Shown here: piece after piece, positions 1 to 12,275 of the stretch | Numbering within the stretch: position 1 is the first letter of the stretch | Layout of the letters: each line of letters opens with the position of its first letter | Source of the DNA: Heterostelium album PN500 | Taxonomy: Eukaryota; Evosea; Eumycetozoa; Acytosteliales; Acytosteliaceae | Direction of reading: 5' to 3' | NCBI RefSeq assembly: GCF_000004825.1 | Contig: NW_008805085.1 | Location: 1,240,001-1,304,000 of the forward strand | Length of the DNA stretch: 64,000 bases | Notes under the pieces: generated by a model | What the model was told of the DNA's origin: nothing | The model's database searches: none | What the model saw: the letters and a program-made list of their open reading frames with translations, nothing else | Position numbers and translations under genes: made by a program

Positions 1-2750
1 GTGGTTTGTTGTTGTTGTTGTGGTTTGAGATTGGGTGGGAACAAGAAATTGTTGATGTCTTCGATGCAGAGATGAGTGATGTCTTGTGGTGAAAACTTTT
101 GATGAATTAACACAAAAGGAATCGATCTAAATTGAATGTTCTTGCGATGTCCGCTATTTGGATGGTTGACAAACTCGTATTGCTGCTCCACCAGCTGTGC
201 GGTAGCTGGCGAATTATTATTGGAAGAGTTGTTGTTGTTGCCAAGTGGTTGTGCTGACGATGGCGGTGGTGGTGTAGTTGAGAGTTTCTGATGTGAGTTT
301 AGATTGTGAATGGGAGTGTGTGAGACAATGGTGTGCGAGATGTTTGAAACTGTGGAGGTGGTGGCTGTCACTGTTTTGGCGACCTGTGTGATTAGCATGT
401 GACCGACGTCCGAGACAGAGATGGAACGTGAATGACCACTTGATCCTGTACTGCTTGTGTTGGTGACAGAGAGTGAAGATTGGTTGGGTGATGGACTGAC
501 TGTCAAACTTGGATTCGATACAGAGTGTGAAGGTGCAGTCGGGTGTGGCATTGTACTGGTCGATCCCATAGTAAAAGAAGTTGAAGTACTTCTTCCAATC
601 GATGCTGGATTGTTGTTGCTGTTGCCTCCAACTCTTAATCCCGAAGTCAAAGAAGTAAGCGATGATAAATTTACAGAGGATTTCGGTTTTGGTAACTCCA
701 CATTATTATTATTACTGGTATTTGTATTGCTACTACTTCCAAGATTGCCAGATGATAAACTTGCAATTGTTACAGTATGTGATTTTATATCGTTCGAGTT
801 GTTGTTGTTACTGCTATTGGTATTCATAACAGTGCTACTACTGTTATTGTTATTTCCACCGATTCTAAGAGATGATAGTATAGATCGATCTACACTGCCA
901 TTCGATTGTAACTTTGGATTGAGTGCTGGTTTCTTCACTTCCAATACCTGCCGGTATGCATTTGCCTTGGCAATAGCCTTTTCCTTCTCGATTCTCTCTT
1001 TCTCACGTTCTTTCTCCTTCTCCTTCTCCTTTGACTTTAGTGTATTATTAATAGATTGAGTGACAGGATTTCGCAAATCAAACAAAACCACTTCCTTCTC
1101 GAATATTCCAGGTGGTGTCAAATTCTTAAAATAATATTCCTCTCTTTCCGCAATGAATCTCTCAAACATTTGAGATGCACAAAATGTAGTGAAAAACTGC
1201 AATTGTAACCAATCGATTAGTAAGTAACACGTTTTAATTGTACACAATATTAATCAATATAAAATGCTGACATACCTTTGTTGGAGTTATCAATTGAGAA
1301 TCTATAAATGAAATTTTATCGAAAATCATTTTCTTTCTATCCATATCTTTCAAGAAGAATCTCCTGTATGTACCTAAAATCTGTACAAAGAACTTTCTAA
1401 ATGTATCTACAATTATTTTATTATTATAATTCTTATTCTCTAAAATAAACAATTTTAAAATTGGAAAGTTAGTTTGTAAATATGTTTGATTGTCTGTTTG
1501 TTTATTATTATTATTATTATTAATTACTTACTTTTCCATTCAAGTATTTGTGAATCTAAACATTGTTTTAAAAGTTGGTTGAGTTGTGTTGGGAATAGGG
1601 CAATGTCTTCCGGTAGTGGTAACACCTGATCCTTATCCAAATCAACGAATATGATTTCATTCAGTGGTTTCTTTCTTATCAGTGGGAATAGCGATGAGTG
1701 TACACCGATGATGAATGGCATTGGTGCAGTACAATAGTCCAACAATGATCGCGGCAGCACTGGAATAAATATATGTTGCCAAACGAATGGATCTAAAAGT
1801 GCGACAGCAGCATTCACAAACTTACTAACCTTACAAATATTCTCTGAATAAATAATAATTCTTCTCTCAAACAACAGCGATATAAACAAACTCAATATCT
1901 TTTGTGAAGACAGTGATTCTATCAATGGAAACAATGTACCCTATATGATATATATAAATATAAACACATGTGTTTTTTTTGAGTAAGAATATGAATCGCT
2001 CAATAACTAGCTCTTGATGATCATCAATACTACTTACATCATGAAGTGATGATTTACCGATATCCAATGGTCTGGTGAGTATGTAGGATGTTGGAAGTTC
2101 CACGGATTTCTGTGGCTGCTGGAGGAATGGATTGTTGTAGATGTGAACGGTGAAGTTGTCGCCTGGCGCCGGTATGACAGAGAGTAGTGCCGCCGCCAGA
2201 AAGGTGTGTATCTCCTCGACAGAGACGTGGTAGCGTGTCTCTAGGATCTCGAGCATCTTGGTGAACGTCGAGAACCACGCGTATCTACTGATGATACAGA
2301 GTGACTCGGGTACGAGCAGCACACGATTGTTGATCATCGATTTCGTGAGAATACGTCGGGTGAATCCAAACTGTTGGTTACCCTCGCGGTCTGTCAACAC
2401 GAATGAGAACGACTCTGACTGTTGCTGCTGTTGTTTGGTGCTACTCATACTGCTTGGCTGATAAGTATTCAGCGTCTTATCGATCTCCTCTGGAAAGCAA
2501 AACAACGGTACATTCGGATCGACCGTATCCGGTGGATATACATCCTTTACAAACGGTATAATTCCTCCTGCTCCATTTTTATCTATCATAATATCAATAT
2601 CATAGCATATCATACATTGTTAGTTATACAATATATAACTAAAGTTGTTTGTTTGTTTTTTTGTTTGTTTTTTTACAATACAATACCTTCTTTTAGAGTA
2701 ACCAACAAGAATTGATCAAATAATAATTTTCTTGATGATGATGATGACAT
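1..2750 (-). CDS. DENN-domain protein (Rab GEF-like), 3' end cut by window edge
   Basis: Five exons read leftwards: 2750-2687, 2582-2038, 1940-1532, 1439-1276 and 1196 to beyond position 1, all with GT-AG junctions and consistent phase. The start is MSSSSSRKLLFDQ. uDENN is in exon 2 (FPEEIDKTL, GFTRRIL, CIISRYAWF). Central cDENN is in exon 3 (FERRIIIYSENI, AAVALLDPFVWQHIFIPVLP, PFIIGVHSSLF). dDENN lies across exons 4-5 (FDKISFIDSQL, then ASQMFERFIAERE). The tail is low complexity: a Lys/Glu block, then Ser/Thr/Asn-rich sequence, then a short poly-Gln at the window edge. DENN proteins act as guanine-nucleotide exchange factors for Rab GTPases in membrane traffic. The QMFxxFIxER end of dDENN resembles the DENND1/2 group, but I cannot assign a subclass. 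The C-terminus is not in the window. Confidence 0.88.
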
Positions 2751-4198
2751 CTTCTACTTTTACTTCTTCTTTATCTTTTTTTGTTTCGTTCTTTGATATA
2801 CTATAGTTGATGTTATTGATAACAATCAACTATAGTTACTTTTTACTTTATTACTATTATAACTGATTATTATTATTATTATTATTATTAAAGTGTTACT
2901 AATATTACAACTAATTTCTTTCTTAAATAAAATTTATAGTTAGTTTAATTTGTTTACTTGATTAAATAAATAACTATCAATCTATGTTGTCTATCTATTT
3001 TAAAATATTACAATGATTATGATATTGATTATGATATCTAATTCATTATACTAATTTAGAAGTGAATGAATCAAGATGTGTATGAAAATATATGTAAACG
3101 TAAGGTGTATCTCCAAAGTGGTTATTTTAAAATGATATTATTTAAAGTAATATATTAGTTCATACTTTTAATGAACTTTATCTATATTTGTTAAAATAAC
3201 AAATAATAATATTATATTGATAAAATAATAATAAACAATATATAATATTGTTAAAAAGATGTGGTGGTGGTGATTGGTTCTATCTTTCCTTCTTTCTTTC
3301 TTTTTATTGAAAAAAGAAACATATATCATGACCTCATTATCTTGGTGTTTTTATGTGTGTGTGTGTGGAGTGTGTTTTGAATTATGTTTGTTGATTGATA
3401 CATATATTTGATAGATAATTAGTTAGATTGATTATTCATATGATATTGTTATTACAAACAAAAAAGTAAATAAACTATTCAATATTGCATCTTATTTATT
3501 AAAGGTGATTCGTACGATCTATCTATCCTATCTATACTAAATCTACATACATTTTACTTTTAAAAATACTGCTATTACTACGACGACTACGACTACTGAT
3601 CTGATTATCAAATATCTTTTTTTCCTAAAAAGATATTTATGTATGTATGTACTATTACAATTACTAATTTTATAACTACATATGAAAATTCACTAAATCA
3701 ACACTCTTTAGTAATATTAAAGATTAAGATATAAATAAATAAATAAATATAAAAAATTGATTACTATTGATGATTATTCTGAGAGACACACTTTTTGATA
3801 AAAAATTATTTTTTATTTTTTTTTTATGAAAAAAGGCCTTTTTTCATTGAATTCTTTTTTGTTCGTTAAAAATTTTTGATTGCAATTTTATTTATTTTAC
3901 TCTTTTTTGATTTAATTTTAAATTTAAGAACTAACTGAATTCATTCCTATTAATGTGCTCGATTTTCGTCATGTGTGTCAAGTCCGATGGAATTCAAAAT
4001 GTGGTTCGTTCGTTGGCCAACACTTTTTTTTTATTTTTTATTCTTTATTATTTGCAATTATTATAATAAATTGATCATTTTAATTAAAAGTAAAATACAA
4101 AGAGAAAGATCAAAATTAATGATTTTAATCAAAAGTTTGAAGATGAATAAAAAAGTTTACTTTTATTATTAGAATATTAATAATTCGATTACCACTCA
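2751..4198. other. intergenic, 1.45 kb
   Basis: Lies between the start of the DENN gene and the stop of the UPF0538 gene, both on the minus strand. It is very A/T-rich, with ATT/AAT triplet runs near 2866-2890, a short TG run near 3354-3366 and T-homopolymers near 3810-3840. A 65-codon open frame at 3975-4172 on the plus strand looks like chance (Ile/Tyr/Lys-rich). I see no gene or structured RNA. Confidence 0.6.
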
Positions 4199-4854
4199 CT
4201 ACCATTTATCAGTTGGATTCGATTTGTATTTCTGATAGTCCGCTAAATTGAAAAATGAAATCTCTGTTTCGTAAACTTTTGAGAGAGAGAGTTTGTTAGA
4301 AATCTGAACTTACTAATAATATTATTTAATAGATCAAATACATACCAACACCTTGTTCAGATAATGTCAAATCATCCTTTAATATATAATTCTCGTCATT
4401 CTCTAAATTTATAGTTAAATTATTTGGCTTTTTTTTTTGTTTGTTATTATTATTATTATTATTATTAATACTAGGTTCGGAATAATTGAGAATACAAAGA
4501 TTAACATGCTCACACACGCACGCACAACTAGAAATCAACAATACAATACCTTTTGTTTATGTGGAATAAAAAATATTTTCATTGTATTTAAATCGAGGGT
4601 TCTAAATGGTAAAAAGCCTGCTGTAGTTTGTATCTCTATTGGAATAGTTAAAGTTAAGATCTATCGCTCTATATATTTCTATAACTACTAGGTTGTTTAC
4701 GCTCTTGAATCATTAACTTACTCTCAAGTACATATTTCTTGAATTCGCTAACCTTCATATTCAAATCACTGCCGTGCACCAGTAAATTCTTTATGTTTCT
4801 GTATTCAAGTGATTTAACTACTCTAATAGTTAATATTCTAGGTGAATCTGTCAT
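4199..4854 (-). CDS. UPF0538 family protein (C2orf76 homologue)
   Basis: A small gene with four exons: 4854-4722, 4635-4550, 4427-4346 and 4275-4199. All have GT-AG borders and matching phases, giving 125 residues; from memory the human protein is about 126. The N-terminal part (LTIRVVKSLEYRN, LLVHGSDL, VSEFKKYVLE) matches the family's ubiquitin-like start. LPFRTL, LTINLENDENYIL and YETEISFFNLADYQKYKSNP follow in the family order, and it ends at ...DKW-stop. Function of the family is unknown; the fold is predicted ubiquitin-like. The internal start of exon 2 and the end of exon 4 fall in frames that look closed on their own, so single-frame reading recovers only part of it. It shares a promoter region with the divergent LIN37-like gene. 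Confidence 0.85.
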
Positions 4855-5941
4855 TTCTTTCCAGTGATACTTTCTATATATTCAATAACACTTTCTTCTT
4901 TACTGACTAATTAATTAATCGAAATGAAACAAAACAAAACAAACAAATAAACAAATATTTTTTCAAAAAATTGAGTATTTTTAGAGTTTTTTATTTTTAT
5001 TTTTTCAACATGTTATTATCCTGGTTTTTTTCGCAATATTAAGTTGTTTATTATTCTTTTATCTTTTTTTAAGTTGTGTAACATTGATATTCTTTTAGAG
5101 AAATTTATCCAAATAAATAAAAATACTTTAAAAAGAATTAATATTTGTATTGAAATCAAATCATATTATTATTATAAATATCTTTTTAAAAATATATAAA
5201 TAAATAAGTTTTAATTTATAAGTCATACATGTAAGTGTATAAACTCATTTTTGTTAATTGAGTTATTAAATTTTGATTATTTGATGATGATGATCGCGAT
5301 CAAAAAATGACAGTTATAATTTAATTTCTGTCGCGCATGTTTTAATTTTTAAAAAAAAATGAAGTTGAAAGCGGGAAAAATTGGCATTTTAGCGCGCTGT
5401 TTATGTGTATTTTTTTGAATCAACAAACTTTTTTTTTTTCTACTATGTTTGTTTTGTTTTGATTCAACAATAAACATCTTATCATTAATAATCAATAAAC
5501 AATATCAAACAAAAAACAAACAAACAAAAAACAAACAAAACAAAACAATATTGAAAACATTTCCATATATCTATTAAAGTCTCTATTTATATTATTAATC
5601 AAATTTAGAAAAACAAATACAGTAAAGTAATGTTTATTGATTATCAATGATAGTGTGAAGTTTTACAATAAGAGGTTTAGTTTTGTTTATCAAGTCAGTG
5701 TGTCAACTCAACATTCTACAAAGTAGTTAGTAGTAAAATAGTTTCAGTATAAAATCAATTCAATCAATTCATCATTTGATTTGGTATTGGCTTGATTGTC
5801 AAAAATAAAAATTTGTTTTGTTAAAAAAAAGAAAGAGAGAGAAGAGAAAAGGAAAAAGGAGAATATTTAACTTATTTAAATACATCAAACTAAAAACTGG
5901 ATACTCCACCATTTACAGACCCAATATCAGATTCATATCTG
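4855..5941. promoter_or_regulatory. divergent promoter region (UPF0538 / LIN37-like)
   Basis: About 1.1 kb between two divergent start codons. Most is A/T-rich with homopolymers, but 5291-5400 holds several CG-containing elements that are rare in this genome's intergenic DNA: a 12-bp perfect palindrome TGATCGCGATCA (5291-5302), TCGCGCATG (5331-5339), GCGGGAAAA (5371-5379, complement TTTTCCCGC, an E2F-type core) and AGCGCGCT (5391-5398). A TTTGAA (CHR-like) occurs just downstream, but that hexamer is expected often by chance here. A C/A-rich (AAAC) block lies at about 5495-5545. Confidence 0.5.
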
Positions 5942-7693
5942 ATGTTAGAGGCAAGTCCTGCCAGATCATTAAGTATGTATTATTATTCATCTTGATTTTT
6001 AGAAATGCTCACTCCATATTAATATGTTGATTCCTTCCTTTATTTCAAATTCATTCCTATTAGAATTCCATGGATATCCAACAGATTCACCAATGTCTAA
6101 AAGAAGGCATAGTAGTAAAGGTATAGACAGAATTCAGAAAAATAATAATAACTTGATTTCTAATTTGATAATATATATGTTTTTAGATTTCGATAATAAT
6201 CCGTTTATAACGAATATTTCAACACCTCCACCATCGACAAATCATGGCACTACACACTATAGTTTAAGTGAGGAATTTGGATTTCCATCACCATCACCGC
6301 TATTCAATATAGTTTCGCCAATGTCCAAACCAGATATTTCCAGCCATATTCTGAATGGACATCACCAACCTCTGGATTTCAACTTTGGATTCATGAGTCC
6401 GAACACCAGTGCCAACTCACACACCAGTCCAAACAGTATTAATAATAATAATATCAATGTAAATAATAATAATCATAAAATATCAAATAATAATAACATC
6501 ACCAGTCCAATTAAAAATAAAACATACAACAACAACAATCAAGGTAACAACAGTCAAGTAGAAACATCGCCAGCAATGGCATCATCGTCATCAACATCAT
6601 CATCATCAACCTCACCTTCCATTCACTATAATAATAATCAAAACCAATTACCTAATCATTTAAATTATGATCAATTCCATCCAGTTTCCGACTCTACCAC
6701 AACAACTACTTCCTCTACAATTACAACATCTTCAATATCATCATCTTCTCCTTCTTCTTCAACACCACCAAATTCATCCATTGTTATTAATTGTCAACAG
6801 CAACAACAATATTATGAAGGTGGTAATGGTGATAATAATAATGGCATTGCAATTGCAACAGGATCATCATCACAGTGTCCAGACAATGCAGATAGTAGTA
6901 ACAATAGTCACAGTCTAATGATATCGGATTCAATCTCAATTGATAGTCCGTACATTATCAATATACTCGACATTCCAGTGGATTTTCGCCAGTTGTTCTC
7001 CACTGATGTGGTGACCACACCAACACGTCCCAACCACGCCAGCTCTGAGCAATCCGACGACCAAATCAACAAGAAGGCACAACAAACAGCCATCTACAAA
7101 CTAGCAAGAATGTGGATAAACAACAATGCAACACCATCACCAGAGACTTTACTCTTAAACGTAAGTTATTAATTTAAAAAAACTAAACTCCTCTTGTTTT
7201 TTTTTTCAATTATTTTCCAGAAATTTTATATTAATATAAAATTTTATGTTTTTTTTTTAGATGCAAGAGGAAAACTCGATTATTACATTCCCACCACCTG
7301 TTCCATCAATAGATGATAATGTAAAATTTCAACCTGTTCAAAGAGAAATATCTTCCAGTTCAAACTTTGATGTAAATATATAAATATCTTAAAATATAGA
7401 GTTAAATCTAAAATTAGAATTTTTATTATTTTAGGCAATGATAAGAGAGCAACAACAGATATCTCCTGATAATCTTATACAACAACATATAACATATTTC
7501 AAAACTGTAAAAAAGAGGTAGGTATAATATTAATTTTAAATTTTAAAGATCTCCTAAACTAACAAATTACCATCTTTACAATTACAAATCCAATAGTTTC
7601 CAAAATAACTATAAAAAGAGAAGATCAAGATATGAAAATAGCATAAGTATTTTAAATTCAATGATGTTTAATCAGAATAATAATCATGGTTAA
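5942..7693 (+). CDS. lin37: LIN37-like subunit of the MuvB/DREAM complex
   Basis: Six exons: 5942-5972, 6064-6120, 6187-7160, 7261-7371, 7435-7517 and 7597-7693, in phase, giving 450 residues. The first 300 or so residues are Ser/Asn/Thr/Pro low complexity. The last third aligns by eye with human LIN37 in the same order: SPYIINILDIPVDFRQLF (human YVIKLFDRSVDLAQF), then TAIYKLARMWINNNATPS (human CRAW region TPLYPICRAWMRNSPS), then ITFPPPVPS (human KLPPPTPP), then SPDNLIQQHITYFKTVKK and RRSRYENSISILNSM at the C-terminus (human ends NQLRYSESMKILREM). LIN37 is a structural and repressive subunit of MuvB in DREAM, which controls cell-cycle genes. The ATG at 5942 is the only one in the open frame of exon 1, but an extra upstream exon cannot be excluded. 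The human sequence is quoted from memory. Confidence 0.82.
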
Positions 7694-8064
7694 ACTGAAA
7701 GAAGAAAAAAAAAACAGTAATATCTAATAACTAAATAACTAAATAACAATAATTAAAAGAAATAAAATAAATAAATAAATAATTATATATTATTAAGTTA
7801 ATATCTAATTAATTTAACAACAACAAAAACAACAATAAATCATCCAAACGTATTGATGGTTTGTTAATCAACTTAAAATAAACCAAATAAAAACAAAACT
7901 TTGTCAACAATGTTAACTTAAACTATTTTGTTTCTTTCATTGCATTTCTTTTTCATTTCCAAAGTTAAATATAATTATCTATATATTTATTTAAATTGTA
8001 TACAGTATCATTCATTGCTTTCATTCAGTCATAGATAATGTGTGTTCTGTCTGTTGTTATGACC
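7694..8064. other. intergenic between convergent genes
   Basis: Holds the 3' flanks of the LIN37-like and RPC7-like genes. It is A/T-rich with AAAT repeats at about 7760-7785 and AATAAA-type polyadenylation signals. No gene seen. Confidence 0.6.
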
Positions 8065-8857
8065 TTAAAAAGCACCTTCATCACCTCCATCACTTTCATC
8101 ACCATCATCATCATCATCAGGTTCACCATGATTATTATATTCATCGTTCTCCATATCTGATTCATCTTCGTTATCTGAATCTTCTTCACCATCTTCGTTT
8201 TTCTAAATCATCAATATTAAAAATTAAAGATTATTATTAGTTCTAAACTGATATCTTGATAAAGTAATCATAAAAAAATTGAACAACTTCACATCTAAGA
8301 TGTAGTTATTAACAAATTATTCATACCTTTTCTTCATCTTCATCACCTTCACCTTCCTCTTTCTCCATTTCCTCCAATGTTTTCATAACATTTGATTTCG
8401 CTTTTTTCTTTCCTCTTCGTTTGCTCGTTGTCAACTCCAACGGGAAATAACCAAGGTGTATAGGTATAACATTTTCAATCGATTGATTCTGTGTATCTTG
8501 TTTATATTTATTTGAATATCTTTCTATACTATCTATATAATATGATTTATAAAAGTTATTAGATAAATGATGAATTAGTTTTAACTTGATTCGATTCGAT
8601 TCGATTAGATTTGATTTGATTTGATTACCTTTAACTCTATCATTTGATTTCAAATGATAAGGAGAGTATTTAAAACGTTGTTTGAATTGAATCAATTTCG
8701 AAAACAGTGTGTATGAATGTGAATCTATAGTTGGTAATGGAGGTAACTCTCTTAAAGGTGGATATAAAGGTGGTGGTTGATTGTTCTTCTCTTTATCTTT
8801 CTTCTTCTTTCCATCGTCATCGTCATCCGAATCGTCCAATGCTAATCTCTTTGACAT
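8065..8857 (-). CDS. RNA polymerase III subunit RPC7/Rpc31-like
   Basis: Three exons, 8857-8629, 8532-8327 and 8202-8065, in phase, give 190 residues. It starts MSKRLALDDSDDDDDG, then has the family core YPPLRELPPLPTID, followed by FSKLIQFKQRFKYSPYHLK and, across the first intron, DSIERYSNKYKQD. This is the layout of POLR3G/Rpc31 (PP-x-L-P-x-P, then SPYYL, then IERYSxKY). The tail is Lys-rich (KRRGKKKAKS) and then strongly acidic to the end, as in the family. The subunit belongs to the Rpc82-Rpc34-Rpc31 initiation trimer that recruits Pol III to tRNA and 5S promoters. Confidence 0.85.
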
Positions 8858-9634
8858 TCTCTAATAATTTAAATAAATAATAGTCTATCTATCTATCTTG
8901 ATAATTATATATGTATATTACACTGTTGTTGTTTTTTAACAAACTATTTATATTTAATCATTCAATTTCATAGATAAAACGAACACAATGTCGTTGGGAA
9001 TCGCAAAAAAAAAAAAAATTCAAATTTTTAAATCTGCACTATAAAAATTAATGCGAGCACAATAAAATTGGTCACTTCACAAAATCTTTGATCAAATTTC
9101 ATTTTTTAATTATATAACAATCTTTGTTATTTGATGTACTTGAATATATATGCATTATAATATTCACAAACAAATATTTGTTTGAAGTTCAAAACAATTG
9201 TTTTCACACCACCTTTGTTTTTTTGTTTTTTTTTTTAAACGACGATTTATTTTTCATATTAATTTTCATACATTATCCAGTCACCAAAATTTTCTATTAT
9301 TTTAATTATATCTTTTTTTTTTTTTCTAAATTTTAGATAGAAAAATAAAACAATAATAAAAAACAAAAAAGAAACAATCATAAAGATGAACTAGTTAAAG
9401 AGTTCATCAACACTTGTAGTAGATTAGATTATTTGTTTGTTTGTTTGTTTGTTTGTTTGTTTTTATATTTCAAAACTTATTATCATACTAAAAAAATAAT
9501 TAATTTTTGTAATTATTAATAACATTGTTGTTGTTATTGTTGTTTGTCATACATACATACATAAATCTATAAATATATTTATAATATATTTATTTTTGTT
9601 TATTAGATCTAATAATAAAATAATAATAATAATA
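8858..9634. other. divergent intergenic region
   Basis: Sits between the RPC7-like start and the phosphoesterase start, so it should carry both promoters. A/T homopolymers dominate, and a (TTTG)n microsatellite covers about 9432-9462. No gene is supported; the 70-codon Phe-rich frame at 9124-9336 is composition-driven. Confidence 0.6.
9432..9462. repeat. (TTTG)n microsatellite
   Basis: Seven to eight uninterrupted copies of the tetranucleotide, about 175 bp upstream of the phosphoesterase start codon. Confidence 0.9.
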
Positions 9635-10678
9635 ATGTATAAAATAAAAAATATTTTAAAAGATACTTTTAAATATATATTTCAGAGGGTCACTTGGATA
9701 TTAAAGTTTTTATTCCCTCAAGAGTTAAAGATAGAGAGATTACAGATTGCGATACCATATCTAGATGCACCACTACGTTTAGTTCAAATTTCAGATATTC
9801 ATTACGATCATGAACCAATTAGAATAGACGATGCATTCCTCTCAAAGGTGATCGAAGCGGTCAACAACCAAAACCCAGACCTAATAGTTATCACTGGTGA
9901 TCTTGTACAATTCAAACCTGAACCAATCGATAATTTAATATCAAAACATTTATCAAAATTAAAAGTAAATAACATTGGATAGGTGTTATTATCAATTGGT
10001 AATATAATAACTAATATTGATTGATATCTTCTAATTAATTATTAGGCGAAAATCGGTATTTATTCAATTCTGGGAAATCACGATTATAAGACAACTCACG
10101 GTCCAGAAACGATTATGACAGCGTTGAAAAACAGTGGAATCAAGGTGTTGCATAATGAGACGGCCTATCCGATGGGAAAAGAGGAGGGACGGCTGCAATT
10201 GGTGGGTCTCGGTGACTACGGTCGGAAACGTGTCAATTTCAGGTTGGATATGGTGCGTGACGATCTCGCAGAGGAGAGACGTGCGCGTGTCGTCCTCTCG
10301 CACAACCCCGATAGCGCATTCGACTTGGAGCCGTATCCAATCGATCTGGTGCTCTCGGGACATACACACGGCGGGCAAATATGCTTCCCAAACGGCACTC
10401 CCATGTTGCCACTCTTTGACAAACTCTTTTTGCAACTACCGAAAACACTGCTGCTCGGCATCAGCTATCCACGCAAGGTAGTCAAGAACTGGACATGGTG
10501 TCGCGGTCACCACATTCTCAAAGGCGTTCAATTGGACATTCCAAAACATCAGAGACCAATGAATCTTTACATCAACAGAGGATTGGCAACTCATCCTCCA
10601 CTCCGTCTATTCTGTGATCCTGAAATCACCGTAATAGATCTGATACCAAAATCAATTGATAATAATAGTACAAATTGA
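9635..10678 (+). CDS. calcineurin-like metallophosphoesterase (YaeI/YkuE type)
   Basis: Two exons, 9635-9964 and 10046-10678, give 320 residues. All metal-ligand blocks are present in order: SDIHYD, TGDLVQ, GNHDY, LSHNPD and SGHTHGGQ. A hydrophobic/basic N-terminus (YKIKNILKDTFKYIF) precedes the domain, as in membrane-associated members of this group. The C-terminal YINRGLATHPPLRLFCDPEITVIDL is typical of the YaeI/YkuE-like subfamily (phosphodiesterases; YaeI acts on UDP-diacylglucosamine-type substrates in bacteria). The eukaryotic substrate is unknown. I chose ATG 9635; the frame upstream has only non-ATG starts. Exon 2 is much richer in G+C than exon 1. Confidence 0.88.
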
Positions 10679-11182
10679 ATTAATATCTCAAAATATAAAA
10701 TAACATCATTATACACATAGTAGCGGATTAAACTATGATGATCTTTTTAAGTCAAAAGCTATTACTTTTTCTTTTTTTTTTCTTTATTTGTTTATCTTTT
10801 TTTATTGACAAATTATCAAGCAATATATATTTGTAATTAATGGTTTTCACAATAATAAGCTTAAAGATTAGATCAAATGTTCAATAAAGAATGGATCAAT
10901 AATCAATACATCTCAAAAGGATGTGCAAGATTCAACAAGTGAGAATTTCAAGTCATGAAATACTCTTAGAATAAATTATAGTATATTGTCATTGTATAAT
11001 TCACAATTAACATTTATAAAAGTAATTCCAACTACAATGAGTAGAAAGAGGTTCGAAATGTTATGTTGTTATTTGGATTTAGAAGTGCACTTCAAGAGAT
11101 GAGTGGTGAAATTAGATTAACAAAAATATTATAATAACCTTTTTTTTCTTTCATGAAAGATTATTGAATTATTTTTAATTTT
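10679..11182. other. intergenic between convergent genes
   Basis: Contains the 3' flanks of the phosphoesterase and CHMP6 genes. A/T-rich; nothing gene-like seen on either strand. Confidence 0.6.
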
Positions 11183-12029
11183 TTAAATAGCCATTTCTGG
11201 TACTCTATCTCTTTCTTTTGTTGGTTTACTAGATGCTTCTACTTCTTCTATTCCCACTTCTATTTCTTCTGCTTCTGCTGCTATAGGTTTTGATTTTGGA
11301 GATGATGGTAGTTTCGCTAAAAAGTTAATATTATTACTAAAACTTTAATAAAGTTCTAAAAGAATATAAAACCGGTAGAAATCAAAGATAATACATACTT
11401 GGCAAAACATGGTCTAAATTTACATTGATCTTCAAATCGTTATTGGGTACCTCTGGGAATTTCGATTTCAATTGTTGTTTCTCCATTTGATCTAGTTCCG
11501 CCATCAATTCATCCTCCTCTTCCTGAGTGAATTTACCACTAAGTGCTTCAGATATTTCCTGTAGGATGTGATTGTACAATCATAACAAACAAAAACAACA
11601 ATTAATAAATTGAATTGATCAAATAATCAAATCTTCTACTTGAAGATGTATGTTCAAAACGAAAACCACTTACATTTTGATAATCAACAGCATCCTGTGT
11701 ATCAGACATGATATTCTCAATCTCTTCTAATGACATCTCTTTGTGTAACTCTTTCAAAGCGTTGTTTCCTTGTTTCAATTGCTCTGCAATCTTTATCTGA
11801 ATGTGTGCTTGTTCTATCGTTGAAACCATCTCTTGTATGTTCATTAGATTCTGATCGGTGTCCTCTAGCAGTTTCTCCTGATACTTTCTCTTTTTCAACG
11901 CCAGAATCGCTTGTTGTTTCTTATTGTTCTTTGCACATTCTCTTGCAATCTCTGTTTCTCTTTGAATTACAAGATTAATCTAATAATAAACGAAAATACA
12001 AAAAAACAAAACAGTCAAAAAACAACAAT

Positions 12030-12062
<33 letters not shown>

Positions 12063-12275
12063 CAATCATAATCAAAATTTAAATAATAACATTAATATCA
12101 ATTGAGTAATAATATCTTGTCTAATTATATATATATATATTTAATATATGCATACTTTTATTTGATATTGTTTCAATTTATCACGTTGTATCTTCAATTC
12201 CAATACAGCTTTGTCTTTATCACTGATTTGATCTTTTCTGGCAGATCCACCACAAAAAGAGAACATACCACCCAT
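11183..12275 (-). CDS. vps20: CHMP6/Vps20, ESCRT-III subunit
   Basis: Four exons, 12275-12156, 11979-11674, 11558-11399 and 11316-11183, encode 239 residues. The start MGGMFSFCGG gives Gly2 for N-myristoylation, a hallmark of CHMP6. The Snf7 core follows: DKAVLELKIQRDKLKQYQ, LKKRKYQEKLLEDT, GNNALKELHKEMSLEEIENI, and after it the acidic EISEALSGKFTQEEEDELMAEL. This matches CHMP6 (IDELLAGSFTQEDEDAILEEL) better than other CHMPs. CHMP6 links ESCRT-II to Snf7 polymerisation during multivesicular body formation. The C-terminal tail is rich in Ser, Lys and Glu. It is divergent from RAD52. Confidence 0.9.

Noticed and set aside
457-1059. 200-codon Leu/Asp-rich plus-strand frame
   Set aside because: It is the antisense of the DENN protein's Ser/Asn/Lys-rich tail; the minus frame continues a spliced, family-matching protein.
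3975-4172. 65-codon plus-strand frame upstream of UPF0538
   Set aside because: Composition is that of A/T intergenic DNA (Ile, Lys, Tyr, Phe); no domain, and it runs into the 3' end of an opposite-strand gene.
8040-8240. His-rich plus-strand frame
   Set aside because: Antisense of the acidic (GAT/GAA) tail of the RPC7-like protein.
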